A stretch of DNA of 64,000 nucleotides from Pseudomonas graminis (GCF_001705435.1 NZ_MDEN01000047.1:1-64000); one strand, 5' to 3'; positions 52,194 through 62,335 are shown, counted from the first letter of the stretch. Numbers and translations are program-made. Notes: generated by a model not told the origin, from the sequence alone.

Positions 52194-53606
52194 TTAGAAG
52201 GCGTTCTTGTTGACGAAGCCTTTGAAGAGCGTCAGCAGGATGATTTTCAGGTCCAGCCAGACCGACCAGTGCTCGATGTACTGCAGGTCGAATTCAACGC
52301 GTTTCTGCATCTTGTCCAGCGTGTCGGTTTCGCCGCGCCAGCCGTTGATCTGTGCCCAGCCGGTGATGCCCGGCTTGACCTTGTGCCGCAGCATGTAACC
52401 CGACACCTGTTTGCGGTACTGCTCGTTGTGCGCCACGGCGTGGGGGCGCGGGCCGACGATGGACATCTCGCCGCGCAGCACATTGAAGAACTGCGGCAGC
52501 TCGTCCAGCGAAGTGCGCCGCAGGAACGCGCCCAGCGGCGTGATGCGACTGTCGTTGCGCGTGGCCTGGGTCACCACCGAGCCGTTTTCCTGCACGCTCA
52601 TGCTGCGGAATTTCCAGACCATGATCGGCCGACCGTCCAGCCCGTAACGGCGTTGACGGAACAGCACCGGGCCGGGGGAGGTGAGCTTGATCGCCAGGGC
52701 AATCAGGATCAGCGGCAGGGCGATCATGGTCAGGATGATGCTCGACAGCACGATGTCTTCCAGCCGCTTGACCACGCTCCAGGCGCCGTCCATGGGCGAG
52801 TCGAAAATGCTGATGCTGGGCAGGCCGTTGATGCTCTCGCTGCGGGCGTGCAGCAACTCGAACATGAAAACGTCCGGGATCACGTAGACCGACGCGGTGG
52901 TGTCGCTCAAGCCTTTGATCAGTGCCTGCAAACGTTCCTGTGCACCGAGTTCAAGGGTGATGTAGACCTTGTCGATTTTGCCGTCGCGGGCGTCCTGGAT
53001 CAGTTGATCCAGATCGCCCAGCACCGGAATGCGCCGGCCAATGCGCGCCAGGTCGATCTGCTGCGGCGCTTCGTCATAAAAGCCCAGCAAGTTCAGGCCC
53101 ATCCAGGGCGCGCGCTCGATGGACATCGCCAGGCGCTCGCCGCAATGGCCGGTGCCGACGATCGCCACGCGCCGGGTATTGAAACCCTGGGCGCGCAAAC
53201 TGTGCAGCACGCTGCGGATCGCCAGACGGTAGCCACACAGCGTTACCAGCACGGCGGCAAACCAGGCCATCTGGCTGTTGTCGGCCAGATGGTCGGGCTG
53301 TAACAGCAGGTAGTCGACGAACAGCAGCAGCACGAAGGCCAGGCCCCAGTAATTGGCGACCTTCAGCAGCTCGCGCACGATGCGCTCGCCCCGCCACGAG
53401 CCGTACAGCTGGTGATATTCAGCCAGCCAGTGGAAAGCCACCGCCGCCAGCAGAATCTGCATCCAGGCTTCGGCGCTCATCGGCGTGCCGGCGAGCAGGT
53501 TGATGCCATAACCGCCGACCGCGATGACCGCCAGATCGAGCAGCCGGTGAGCGACGGACAGCGACGATGAATGGGCATGCAGGATGCCCCGTAATGGAGT
53601 GCGCAT
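52194..53606 (-). CDS. Undecaprenyl-phosphate glucose phosphotransferase (PslA/WcaJ-like)
   Basis: The 470-residue protein has four to five N-terminal membrane helices, a CoA-binding-like middle domain (VAIVGTGHCGERLAMSI) and a C-terminal bacterial sugar transferase domain with KRLEDIVLSSIIL, VWKFRSM and SLDELPQFFNVLRGEMSIVG. It attaches the first sugar phosphate to undecaprenyl phosphate and so starts the repeat unit. ATG 53606 is chosen; a TTG at 53642 would overlap the preceding glycosyltransferase gene. Confidence 0.92.
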   Translation of the reverse strand: MRTPLRGILHAHSSSLSVAHRLLDLAVIAVGGYGINLLAGTPMSAEAWMQILLAAVAFHWLAEYHQLYGSWRGERIVRELLKVANYWGLAFVLLLFVDYLLLQPDHLADNSQMAWFAAVLVTLCGYRLAIRSVLHSLRAQGFNTRRVAIVGTGHCGERLAMSIERAPWMGLNLLGFYDEAPQQIDLARIGRRIPVLGDLDQLIQDARDGKIDKVYITLELGAQERLQALIKGLSDTTASVYVIPDVFMFELLHARSESINGLPSISIFDSPMDGAWSVVKRLEDIVLSSIILTMIALPLILIALAIKLTSPGPVLFRQRRYGLDGRPIMVWKFRSMSVQENGSVVTQATRNDSRITPLGAFLRRTSLDELPQFFNVLRGEMSIVGPRPHAVAHNEQYRKQVSGYMLRHKVKPGITGWAQINGWRGETDTLDKMQKRVEFDLQYIEHWSVWLDLKIILLTLFKGFVNKNAF

Positions 53607-53619
53607 ATTCTGTGCTCGC

Positions 53620-54843
53620 TCAGACGGATTTGATCGGAACAACGCGGGCGGAGAGGTCGCTGCTGACCAGCGTCGGCGCGCTCAGGATCGGCCGGGTGTG
53701 TGCTGGCTGGCGGCTCTGACGGGCAGCGGTCAGGCGGGCCTCGACGAACTGGCGCATTTCCTGCTCGAAGCGGGCTTCGCTGAAGCGCTCGGCGTTGCTC
53801 CGGCAGGCTTGCGCGGTGATGCGTGAACCGTTGATCTCGAACGTCTCGATGGCGGCCATCAGCGACGCCACGCTCTGCTCCGGGTAGAGCACGCCGGTGG
53901 GCTGCGGGTGATCCAGGCCGCAGACCGTTTCCACCACGCCCCCCTTGGCGAACGCGATGACCGGCGTGCCGCAGGCCTGGGCTTCCACCGGGCTGATGCC
54001 GAAATCCTCTTCGGCGGCAAACACGAACGCCTTGGCGTTGCTCATGTGCTCCTGCAACACCGCGAACGGCTGATAACCCAGCAGCGTAACGTTCGGCGCG
54101 TTGGCCGCAGCGGCCTTGGCCTTGTCCATTTCCGGACCGTCGCCGATCACCACCAGCCGCTTGTTCGGCATGGCCGCGAAGGCTTCGATGATCATCGGCA
54201 TGCGCTTGTACGGGACCATGCGCGAGGCGGTGAAGTAGTAATCCTGCTTCTGTTCCTGCAGCGCGAATCCGCGGGTGTCCACGGGCGGGTAGATCACCGT
54301 GGATTCGCGACGGTAGGCCTTGGTGATGCGCGCGCCAATGAAGTGCGAGTTGGCGATGAAGTCATCGACGCCGGCGGCGGTGCGCTGATCCCACATGCGC
54401 ATGTAATGCAGGATCATCCGCGCCACTTTGCCCTTCAGGCCGGTGCTCAGGTTCGCCTCTTTGAGGTACTGATGCTGCAGGTCCCAGGCGTAGCGGATCG
54501 GCGAGTGCACGTAGCTGACGTGCAACTGGTCCGGGCCGCACAACACGCCTTTGGCCACGGCGTGGCTGCTGCTGATGATCAGGTCGTAACCGGACAGGTC
54601 CAGTTGCTCGATGGCCATCGGCATCAGCGGCAGATAGCGCTGGTATTTGGTCTTGGCCTTGGGCAGGCGCTGGATGAACGTGGTTGTCGCGACCTTGCCG
54701 CCCAATTGGGCGCGGTCCTGGTCGCTGAGGAAATCGATGACGGAGAACAGGTCCGCCTCGGGCCAGATGTTGATCAGCGATGCCAAAACCCTTTCGGCAC
54801 CGGCGTACGTCACCAACCAGTCGTGGACGATTGCAATTTTCAT
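53620..54843 (-). CDS. Glycosyltransferase family 4 (WbaZ-like)
   Basis: The 407-residue GT-B enzyme starts KIAIVHDWLVTYAGAERVLA and has the donor-site motif FVFAAEEDFGISPVEAQACG, with the E-x7-E pattern of GT4 retaining transferases. It probably adds mannose or another hexose to the lipid-linked unit. The C-terminal 40 residues are a polar extension. It ends 13 bp before the PslA-like gene. Confidence 0.88.
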   Translation of the reverse strand: MKIAIVHDWLVTYAGAERVLASLINIWPEADLFSVIDFLSDQDRAQLGGKVATTTFIQRLPKAKTKYQRYLPLMPMAIEQLDLSGYDLIISSSHAVAKGVLCGPDQLHVSYVHSPIRYAWDLQHQYLKEANLSTGLKGKVARMILHYMRMWDQRTAAGVDDFIANSHFIGARITKAYRRESTVIYPPVDTRGFALQEQKQDYYFTASRMVPYKRMPMIIEAFAAMPNKRLVVIGDGPEMDKAKAAAANAPNVTLLGYQPFAVLQEHMSNAKAFVFAAEEDFGISPVEAQACGTPVIAFAKGGVVETVCGLDHPQPTGVLYPEQSVASLMAAIETFEINGSRITAQACRSNAERFSEARFEQEMRQFVEARLTAARQSRQPAHTRPILSAPTLVSSDLSARVVPIKSV

Positions 54844-54939
54844 TGGAATTCTCTGCATTAACGGCCGAAGGACGCCCGGCACGTCGAGCGAAGCTCGCGA
54901 GGGCGGTCCCACAACCTTTCCATGTTCGCAGGCGCTAAA

Positions 54940-55980
54940 TCAGACGCTCACAGGCTGCGTCTTGGCGTTGCGGTTATTGAGGCGTTTTCCGAGCTGGATG
55001 AAAGGGTGTTCGATGTAGCGAAAGCACAGATGGGCGGCGCCCAGGGTCAGCACCGTCGCGACCAGCGCCACCAGCAGGCCCGGTGCGTCGGCCCCGCGCA
55101 GCAGAAACTCGCTGAGCATGCCCATCGACGGGTGCAGCAGGTACAGCGAATAACTCACTGCGCCCAGCCAGACCAGCGCCGGGTGGTTCAGACGCACACT
55201 GCGGGTCAGCAGCACGAAGCTGACGATGGCGACGGCGTAGGTGAAGCAGTAACGGCCCCAGGTTTCGCCGGTGCCCATGTCCTTGCTGTAAGCCATGATC
55301 AGCGTCGGCGGCAGCAGCACGGCGAAGGCCACGAACAGCATGTTCAGGTTTCGCGTCAGCGCCGCGCTGTGTTCGGCCAGCAACCACTGGCGCCACACCG
55401 AGCCGAAGAACATCAGCGACAACGCCAGGGGCAGCGCCACCGGCAGTTTGTGTTCGGTCAGTGCGCGGGCAATGCCCATTGCCAGCGCGGCGAGCAGAAA
55501 CACCAGCGAACAGCGCGCCCGGAATGCCAGGTCGTACAGCTTGCCGGCGATGAACAGCGCCAAACACAGCCCGTAGAACACCAGTTCGATGAACAGCGTC
55601 CAGTACAGGCCGACCACGTCGTCGAAGCCCAGTGCCGCTTGCACCATGGTCAGGTTGGCGACGATCTGCGGCCAGGACGGCAGCGGCGCGCCGGTCAACT
55701 GAAGCATGAGCACAAACAACACCAGCGACAGCCAGTAGGCCGGGTACAAACGCATGAAGCGTGAGATCAGAAAGCGTCGGGCGCCGTCGGGCACCGGCTT
55801 GAGGCTGTAGGGAATCACTACGCCGCTGATCATGAAAAACCACAGCACCCCCAATTTGCCGGGGTCGATCAGGTAATCCAGCGCCCAGACGTGACCGATC
55901 ACCGGTGCGTACAAATGGGTGAAGACCACCATCAAGGCAGCGATGCCGCGCAACGCGTCGAGGTAGGCAAGGCGTTTCAT
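54940..55980 (-). CDS. Acyltransferase family 3 (OafA/PslL-like)
   Basis: The 346-residue polytopic protein starts YLDALRGIAALMVVFTHLY, the acyltransferase-3 entry with the conserved Arg and His, and has about ten membrane helices. It would O-acetylate the polysaccharide at the inner membrane. GAGG precedes the ATG by nine bases, and the previous glycosyltransferase stops nine bases upstream. Confidence 0.9.
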   Translation of the reverse strand: MKRLAYLDALRGIAALMVVFTHLYAPVIGHVWALDYLIDPGKLGVLWFFMISGVVIPYSLKPVPDGARRFLISRFMRLYPAYWLSLVLFVLMLQLTGAPLPSWPQIVANLTMVQAALGFDDVVGLYWTLFIELVFYGLCLALFIAGKLYDLAFRARCSLVFLLAALAMGIARALTEHKLPVALPLALSLMFFGSVWRQWLLAEHSAALTRNLNMLFVAFAVLLPPTLIMAYSKDMGTGETWGRYCFTYAVAIVSFVLLTRSVRLNHPALVWLGAVSYSLYLLHPSMGMLSEFLLRGADAPGLLVALVATVLTLGAAHLCFRYIEHPFIQLGKRLNNRNAKTQPVSV

Positions 55981-55989
55981 GGCAGTGCC

Positions 55990-57111
55990 TCAGAGCTTGC
56001 TGGAAGATTCACGACCCAAGGCATCGCTGCCCTGGCTGCTGCGCCGGTCTCTGGCCGGACTCAGCAGCGCGTCGATGCGTTGGGAAACCTGGCGCGCCGA
56101 TTCTTCCCAGGAGAACCGCGCCACGTTGTTCAGTCCGCGTCGGCGCAGCGACAGCCGCAACGGCATGTCAGTCAGAATGCGCTCCATGGCGGCGGCCATG
56201 TGCTCAATGTCCAGCGGGTCGAAATACAGCGCGCTGGCCTGCAGCACTTCAGGAATCGACGCCGCGTTCGCCGCCAGCACCGGGCAACCGCACGCCTGGG
56301 CTTCCAGGGGCGGAATGCCGAAGCCTTCATACAGCGACGGAAACACAAAGGCCGTTGCGCCCTGATACTGGCTGATCAGCTCGTCGTCGCTCAGGCGCCC
56401 CAGAAAGCGGATGCGTGGGTCACGGCTGGCCAGGCGTTGCAGGTTGTCGTCGCTGAAGATCCCGCTGGCGCCACCGACGATGCGCAATTGCAGATCATCG
56501 TGACCGCGCAGCAGGAGGAACGCCTGAATCATCCGGCTGAAATTCTTGTGCGCGCTGGGCGAAGACACCGCCAGCAGGTAGTCCTGTTGCTCTTTAAGGG
56601 GCGGGCCCGGTTGAAACGCACCGCTGACGGCGTTGGGCACCACGAAGATTTTCTTCTCCGGGAATCTGTAGAACTGCGAGATTTCGCCCTTGGAGAAGGC
56701 GCTCACCGTCAGCAGCGATTTGATCCGGGACAGCATGATCGGCGTCATGGTCCGGTACAGCATTCGGAACGTGCGGGTGTAGCTTTCCGGGTGACGCACA
56801 TAGGTGACGTCGTGGTGGGTCGCGATCTGGTTGCGGTAAAACAGCGGCGCGGTGCTGCATAGGGAAATCAGCAGCGGGTTGCCCTGACGGCGCAGGTACA
56901 GCGGCAGGTCCAGTTGTTCCCACAGGTGGCCGCGGTGGCTGCCGATGCATTGCACGTCGAGGGCCTTGGCGCTCTCGTGCATCTGAATGCCGTGGGGCGC
57001 AACGAACACCACGTCGTCGCGCAGCTGCTTGAGGGCCAGGCAGATCTGTTCGGCGAAGCGTTGAACGCCACGCAATTCCTGGGTCAGGAAACGTGCATTG
57101 ATCACAATCAT
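55990..57111 (-). CDS. Glycosyltransferase family 4
   Basis: The 373-residue GT4 protein starts VINARFLTQELRGVQRFAEQ and has the C-terminal donor-binding stretch FVFPSLYEGFGIPPLEAQAC. It resembles mannosyltransferases of exopolysaccharide clusters. Acceptor and sugar are unknown. Confidence 0.9.
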   Translation of the reverse strand: MIVINARFLTQELRGVQRFAEQICLALKQLRDDVVFVAPHGIQMHESAKALDVQCIGSHRGHLWEQLDLPLYLRRQGNPLLISLCSTAPLFYRNQIATHHDVTYVRHPESYTRTFRMLYRTMTPIMLSRIKSLLTVSAFSKGEISQFYRFPEKKIFVVPNAVSGAFQPGPPLKEQQDYLLAVSSPSAHKNFSRMIQAFLLLRGHDDLQLRIVGGASGIFSDDNLQRLASRDPRIRFLGRLSDDELISQYQGATAFVFPSLYEGFGIPPLEAQACGCPVLAANAASIPEVLQASALYFDPLDIEHMAAAMERILTDMPLRLSLRRRGLNNVARFSWEESARQVSQRIDALLSPARDRRSSQGSDALGRESSSKL

Positions 57112-57213
57112 TGTGGTCGACCTGTAGAAGAGATAAAGGGGTCGTGCGCAGAGCCGTCAGCGCCCTGGATGAAGGGGCGCCCAAAAGAAGGGCCGAAATA
57201 AAAAAGGCAGAAA

Positions 57214-58536
57214 TCAGGGCAAGGCAAACAGTGCCGGGCGTGTGCCCAGGCTTATTATTTTCGGGAAGTCATCAATCGGCACTTGCGCCGAGCAACGCCC
57301 GTCGTTGCAGTTCCACGGGATACCGCTGTCGACCAGCCCGCGTTGCGGCTGGCGGGTGTCGATGTATTGCACGTTGCCGCGCAACACGCTGCTGGCGTCC
57401 ACCTTGATCGATCGCGGCAGCCCGGCGGTCCAGGCGACCATGATCTGTTCCGAACCCCGGGCGAACCGCAGCAGGTATTGCGAGTCGATTTCCCGACTCT
57501 TTTCAGCGTCGTAGCGGAATTGATGCAGCGTCGGGCTGATGGCCTTCAGCGTCAGGTACGCCTGCTTGACGCTCAGGTCCTGATTCAGCAGACCGAAGTT
57601 CTGCTCCGGGTCAGTGCCGTCGGGGCCATCGTTGAGCAGGCCGTTCCACCACATGCCCTTGATGTTGGGCATCGTCTGCGCCAGGAAGAAACTGCGCGCC
57701 AGAAACGCCGCCTGAATCTTCTCGTCACCGCCGCAGCGGCCGTCATTACTGGGCCAGCCTATTTCAGTGAGGTACAGCGGCACCGGCTCTTTGTTGCGGT
57801 TCTTTTCCGTCAGGTCCTCGCTGATCCGCCGCAGCCAGGCAATCCAGTTTTCCGGGGTGTTGCGCTCATCCGAACGGCAATACACATAGGGATGAAGCGA
57901 CAGCCCGTCGACATGGTTGAGCACCCCCGATTCCACCAGCCGATCGGCAAACCCCAGGTCCATGCCCTGGCTCGTCACCGCGCCGGCCAGGATCACCATC
58001 GGCCGCTGATTGGCACGAATGCGCTTGGCGGTCTGTTCGATGAGGAGGCTGTAGTCTTCGGCGAACCCAGGATCGACCGGGTTTTCCTTGTCCCACTCAT
58101 TCCAGATCTCGTAGAAGTCCACGCTGTCGGTGAGCTGGCGAGTGACGAAGCTGGCGTAGTTGCCGTAAGCATCGCGCATCGAGGGTTTACGCGGTTTGGC
58201 GTAGTTCTCGTAAAACGGGTTGCCGTAGCCCAGCACCAACAGCGGTCGCAGGCGGTTTTCCTGGGCGGTGCTCAGGAATGACTGCCACGAAGGCTCAATC
58301 TTCAATAACCCTCGTCGGGGCTCGGCGCTGGACCAATAGGCATCGTCGCGCACCGAGTCGACACCCGCCGCTTTGAGCAGCTGCAGCGCGCGGCCGGAGG
58401 TGCCGGGTTTGTTCATCAAGTGCGTGTCGACGCCGATGATGAACGCTTCGTCAGCCCGCGTGGCGCAACTGATCAACAAGCCCAGCAACAGGACGGCCGA
58501 GGGTCGTCGTAACCGGGTCAGGTATGGGATGAGCAT
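57214..58536 (-). CDS. Secreted glycoside hydrolase, PslG-like (GH39)
   Basis: The 440-residue protein has a hydrophobic N-terminal segment (SAVLLLGLLISCATR) and a TIM-barrel hydrolase domain. The acid/base Glu147 in EIWNEWD and nucleophile Glu258 in YLTEIGW are 111 residues apart, the same spacing as the two catalytic Glu residues of P. aeruginosa PslG. PslG is an endoglycosidase that trims Psl in the periplasm. The length matches (PslG is about 442). This is the best evidence that the cluster is Psl-like. Confidence 0.9.
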   Translation of the reverse strand: MLIPYLTRLRRPSAVLLLGLLISCATRADEAFIIGVDTHLMNKPGTSGRALQLLKAAGVDSVRDDAYWSSAEPRRGLLKIEPSWQSFLSTAQENRLRPLLVLGYGNPFYENYAKPRKPSMRDAYGNYASFVTRQLTDSVDFYEIWNEWDKENPVDPGFAEDYSLLIEQTAKRIRANQRPMVILAGAVTSQGMDLGFADRLVESGVLNHVDGLSLHPYVYCRSDERNTPENWIAWLRRISEDLTEKNRNKEPVPLYLTEIGWPSNDGRCGGDEKIQAAFLARSFFLAQTMPNIKGMWWNGLLNDGPDGTDPEQNFGLLNQDLSVKQAYLTLKAISPTLHQFRYDAEKSREIDSQYLLRFARGSEQIMVAWTAGLPRSIKVDASSVLRGNVQYIDTRQPQRGLVDSGIPWNCNDGRCSAQVPIDDFPKIISLGTRPALFALP

Positions 58537-58636
58537 GGCTTGTCTCAGTGAAGAGGCACGGTCCGGAGCACTTGCTCAGGTAGGTCTCGGGCCGTCGGCG
58601 TTAGTGTCGGCATCACGTGCAGGCATGCCGCTGTGT

Positions 58637-59890
58637 TCAGACCGGGTGGGGCAGCGTGTCCCGGTTTGGCTGGGCAATGTCGTCCAGCAGCGTCTGGGCA
58701 AAAATGCTTTGGTAACTGTCGAGCATCAACTCAAGGTTCAGTAATGACGCCACGCTGACCCGCGCTTGACCGCTCAGGCGCGCCAGCAATTCCGGGTTCT
58801 GGTGCAAACGCAACATCGCCTGGCCCAGTGAGTCGGGGTCCTGCGGGTCGCACAGCAAGCCGTTGAGCGGGTCCTGAATGATCTCCGGCAAACCGCCCAT
58901 GCGGCTGGCAATCACCGGCACCGAGTGGGCGCAGGCCTCGACGGCGACCATGCCGAACGGCTCGTTCCACAGTGACGGCACCACGGCGACGTCGATCTGG
59001 CGGTAGAACGCTTCAGGCGTCTGGTAACCGACGAAGCTGATCTTCGACGAATTCGCCAGCGCCTTGAAGGTGGCTTCGTCATCCGTCTGGCCACGCCCGG
59101 CGATCTGCAGCGTGGCGTCGAAGGGCAATCGCTGAAACTGCTCAATCAGCCAGGCCACGCCTTTCTGATGGGACAGCGTGCCCATGTAGCCGAAGCGCAA
59201 CGGCGCTTTTTTCGTCGCCTGGTCCGCTTGCCGCCGCTGATGGGGCGGGGTGGTGGGCGGCGTGAACGGGCTGGCGTTGTGCACCACGTACGGGCTGGCG
59301 GCGCTGAAATAACCGCGCTGCTGCAGCTTTTCCAGAATGAAGCGGCTGACACCGACCACCGCCGCGACCTGGGCCGAGCGCGCGTCGTGGCCCTTGCGGA
59401 AAGTCTGGCAGCTGCCACATTGCTCCTGGCAGCACTGGCCGCGTTTGAACATGTTGCTGCTCGGGCACATCAGGTACATGTCATGCAGCACCTGCACGAT
59501 CGGCAGTTTTGCTGCAGTGATCTCGTCCCAGACCGACACCGACCAGCCGGCCAGGTTGTGGCAGACCACCAGTTGCGGCTGCTCGTTGCCGATGACGTGT
59601 TTCACGTAGCGGCGCATTGCGCCGTTGTAGCGATCCCGCAAATGCCAGCCCAGGCGCGCCAGACGGCCAGGCCGTTGTGCGCCGAAATGCCAGTAGAAAT
59701 TACGCAGGCCGGCCCGGTAGACCTTGACGCCGTTCACCGCTTCAACGCTCAAGCCCGCGTCGGGGCCGGTCACCAGCACGCTGACTTCACAGCCGCGCTG
59801 CTGCAGGCCTTCGACGGTACGCTGAAGAATGATTTCCGCGCCGCCTCCAATGTGAGGGGCATACAGGCTGCTGATGAACAGTATTTTCAT
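58637..59890 (-). CDS. Glycosyltransferase family 4
   Basis: The 417-residue enzyme starts KILFISSLYAPHIGGGAEII and has the donor motif VVPSLWNEPFGMVAVEACA. A Cys-rich insert (MCPSSNMFKRGQCCQEQCGS) near residue 145 may bind a metal; such inserts occur in a subset of GT4 enzymes. The start overlaps the stop codon of the upstream GT2 gene by four bases. Confidence 0.9.
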   Translation of the reverse strand: MKILFISSLYAPHIGGGAEIILQRTVEGLQQRGCEVSVLVTGPDAGLSVEAVNGVKVYRAGLRNFYWHFGAQRPGRLARLGWHLRDRYNGAMRRYVKHVIGNEQPQLVVCHNLAGWSVSVWDEITAAKLPIVQVLHDMYLMCPSSNMFKRGQCCQEQCGSCQTFRKGHDARSAQVAAVVGVSRFILEKLQQRGYFSAASPYVVHNASPFTPPTTPPHQRRQADQATKKAPLRFGYMGTLSHQKGVAWLIEQFQRLPFDATLQIAGRGQTDDEATFKALANSSKISFVGYQTPEAFYRQIDVAVVPSLWNEPFGMVAVEACAHSVPVIASRMGGLPEIIQDPLNGLLCDPQDPDSLGQAMLRLHQNPELLARLSGQARVSVASLLNLELMLDSYQSIFAQTLLDDIAQPNRDTLPHPV

Positions 59891-60888
59891 AATGGATACG
59901 ACTGATTCAGACCCAGTACCCCGGACTCACCGTCGCGGATGGCTTGTTCGATCAGGCCGAGGCGCTCCTCGGCACCGCGCCGCTTGGCGATCAGCCGCAG
60001 CAGGCGGAAGAACACCCAGCGGTTGAGGCCGTACAGCAGCGACGAATTGGCCCAGATGTTTTTGTCGAACCAGGCCTGGTTGCGTGCGCCGTAGTAGGCG
60101 CGCAAGTCCGAGCCCCCCAGCAGGAAGCTCTCGTAAATGTTGTTGGTGCGCGCCTTGATGTTCCACGAGCTTTCCAGGTCGTCGAGCAAGGCGTCCGGCA
60201 CCAGAAAGATCCGGCCGCCACCGGCGGTGATGCGAAAGGTGTATTCGCTGTCGTCGGCGTACAGCATCAACGCGTCCAGCGGCAGGCCGATGCGGCGATA
60301 CAGATTGCGGTGGGCAAGCAGGCCGCCGTACGTGGCGAACGGCAACTGCACCATGGGCAGTTTGCGGTGCGGGCTTTGCGGCGCGCCCCACGGCAGTCGG
60401 CGCCAGATCTTGTACGGCAGCTGCGCGATGTGAAAACCGAAGAAGCTCGAGCGACGCTGAATGGCGAAGCGGTTCGGCACGCCGGCGGCGATGTCCGCCT
60501 GATGGGTTGGACGAAAGCCCAGCACGGCGGCCTTGTCTTCGCCGTCGACGCGTTTACGTTCTTCGAGCACCTGATGCAGCGTGGCGATGGCGTTGATGGT
60601 CGGCGCGTTGTCATCGTCCATCAGCCAGATGTGCTCGGCACCGGCGTCCAGCGCGGCCTGGATTCCCACCGAATAGCCCCGCGCCGAACCGGTGTTCTCG
60701 TGCATGTAGATCACGCTGACCTGATTCGGCCAGGTGCGCCGCAGGGTGTCCAGCGGCGCGGTGGACGCGTTGCTGACGATGATCACGCGATCGATCAGCG
60801 GACTTTCCAGGGAGCGGCTGACCAGCGTGTGCAGGTAGTTGAAACGATCACCATAGGTGAGCGTCACCAGTGTGGTTTTCTGGGTCAT
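59887..60888 (-). CDS. Glycosyltransferase family 2 (rhamnosyl- or galactofuranosyltransferase-like)
   Basis: The 333-residue GT-A enzyme starts TLVTLTYGDRFNYLHTLV and has the catalytic-metal motif WLMDDDNAP (DDD near residue 87) and YADDSEYTFRI. This three-Asp form is common in rhamnosyl- and galactofuranosyltransferases. ATG 60888 has GGAA upstream; ATGs further up lack a site. Confidence 0.88.
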   Translation of the reverse strand: MTQKTTLVTLTYGDRFNYLHTLVSRSLESPLIDRVIIVSNASTAPLDTLRRTWPNQVSVIYMHENTGSARGYSVGIQAALDAGAEHIWLMDDDNAPTINAIATLHQVLEERKRVDGEDKAAVLGFRPTHQADIAAGVPNRFAIQRRSSFFGFHIAQLPYKIWRRLPWGAPQSPHRKLPMVQLPFATYGGLLAHRNLYRRIGLPLDALMLYADDSEYTFRITAGGGRIFLVPDALLDDLESSWNIKARTNNIYESFLLGGSDLRAYYGARNQAWFDKNIWANSSLLYGLNRWVFFRLLRLIAKRRGAEERLGLIEQAIRDGESGVLGLNQSYPL

Positions 60889-60995
60889 GGCGAGTTCCGG
60901 GCGAAGGGGGGTCAAGAGGCTGAAAGCATCAGCCCCGTGGGAATCAGGATGTGTGGATCAGAGGTGCAAGAAGTTGAAGGGCAGTAAGGCTCGGT

Positions 60996-61529
60996 TCAAG
61001 CCTGGACTTGCATCCGCGACAGGCTGCTGACCGGCAGGCTGACCTTTTGCTCGCGTTGCAGCAGGTTAAGGAGAATCACCGCGCGTTCATCACCGTCGGC
61101 GGCGAGGAAGATCGCCTCGACGTCGTTGAAGCCCTCGGCGGTGATCCGCACCGTTTCACCTTCTTGAAAGGCGACCCTGCCCGGCGGCGCCAACGGCGCC
61201 AACAGACGCTGGCGGATTTGCTCGATCAACGCATCCTGCACCGGAACCGGCATGCCGCCGAAGGTGACGATGCGCGCCACGCCGCGGGTCGAGCGGATCG
61301 GGTACCAGTTGTCGCTGGCTTGATCCATGTGAATGAACAGGTAGCCGGGGAAGAGCTCTTCTTCGGCCGGCGCCCGTGAGCCGCGTTTTTTCTCGCCGTG
61401 CTTGACCGGGCGGTAGCACTCGAACTGCTGACGTTGCAGGTGCTCTGCCGCGCGTGCTTCCTGGCGGGGCTTGGTCTGGATGAGGTACCACCGCGCGGAG
61501 CCACAGGCGCTGTTGACGACTTCAGACAT
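60996..61529 (-). CDS. NusG-like transcription antiterminator (RfaH-like)
   Basis: The 177-residue protein has an N-terminal NGN domain (RWYLIQTKPRQEARAAEHLQ) and a C-terminal KOW domain (VAFQEGETVRITAEGFNDVE). It is a specialised NusG paralogue of the RfaH type that would keep RNA polymerase elongating through the long exopolysaccharide operon. ATG 61529 has GGAG eight bases upstream; the upstream gene's stop codon overlaps this site. Confidence 0.88.
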   Translation of the reverse strand: MSEVVNSACGSARWYLIQTKPRQEARAAEHLQRQQFECYRPVKHGEKKRGSRAPAEEELFPGYLFIHMDQASDNWYPIRSTRGVARIVTFGGMPVPVQDALIEQIRQRLLAPLAPPGRVAFQEGETVRITAEGFNDVEAIFLAADGDERAVILLNLLQREQKVSLPVSSLSRMQVQA

Positions 61530-61534
61530 ACATT

Positions 61535-62335
61535 TCACTCCACTGCGATCCGGTGCGACCCGGTCAGGACAACGTCAGGTTTTTGTGCCAGCCCGCGCAT
61601 TATGCCCGGCCCGGCGCAGGATGGATGCTTGTCCAGCCCGTATTCGGTCAACATCTGCTGCACCTGCTCGACGCAGTTGAACATCAGCACATCAATGATC
61701 GACAGGTTGGCGACAAAAGGTTGCCGAAACTGCCGATACACCACCGGGTTCATCCGGAAGAACCGCACCAGCAAACCGTTGCGGGCGAAGTGATCACGGT
61801 CGTAGAGCACCGATCCGCCTTCCGGGGTGATGAACGTGGTGGCTTCAAACGTGTGAGCGATGCGGATGATGCGCTCCTGCTTGTCCGCAGCGCTACCCAG
61901 TATAAGGTCCGAGCTGCGCAGGATCGGCGTCACGATGTGTAGATAAGCACAGATTTCACGGATGGCGTGTTCGGCATACAGCGCGATGTTCTGCTGCGGA
62001 AAACGGATCAACCGCTCCAGCAGCGGCATGACCTGCGCGAAACAGGGCGCCTCGCGATAGCTCTCGGCGAGCAGATCAATCAGCCGCAGCGCTTCATCGC
62101 TGAAGTGGTTGCAGAGTTGACGTTGATTGATCTGCAGCTCAAAGCGGTCTTTCTGCAACGGGAAGCTGAGCAGCTTCGCTTCGCCGTTGTGCAGGATGCG
62201 GTTGCGATTGACCCAGCCGGACCGCACATACTGCAGATCGTCTCCCAGGACGAAGACGTCTGCGGCGGCAATGAGCTGAAAGTAACCCAGGTAGGGAAAC
62301 AGATACGGCTGCATCACTGCAAGGGTCCTGGCCAT
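61535..62335 (-). CDS. WbqC-family protein
   Basis: The 266-residue protein starts LAVMQPYLFPYLGYFQLI, the WbqC signature, and has DVFVLGDDLQYVRSGWVNRN. WbqC-like proteins occur in O-antigen and glycolipid clusters and are thought to modify or transfer an amino group or acyl residue on a sugar; the exact reaction is not settled. AAGGAG precedes the ATG. It lies between the Wzc-like and RfaH-like genes. Confidence 0.85.
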   Translation of the reverse strand: MARTLAVMQPYLFPYLGYFQLIAAADVFVLGDDLQYVRSGWVNRNRILHNGEAKLLSFPLQKDRFELQINQRQLCNHFSDEALRLIDLLAESYREAPCFAQVMPLLERLIRFPQQNIALYAEHAIREICAYLHIVTPILRSSDLILGSAADKQERIIRIAHTFEATTFITPEGGSVLYDRDHFARNGLLVRFFRMNPVVYRQFRQPFVANLSIIDVLMFNCVEQVQQMLTEYGLDKHPSCAGPGIMRGLAQKPDVVLTGSHRIAVE

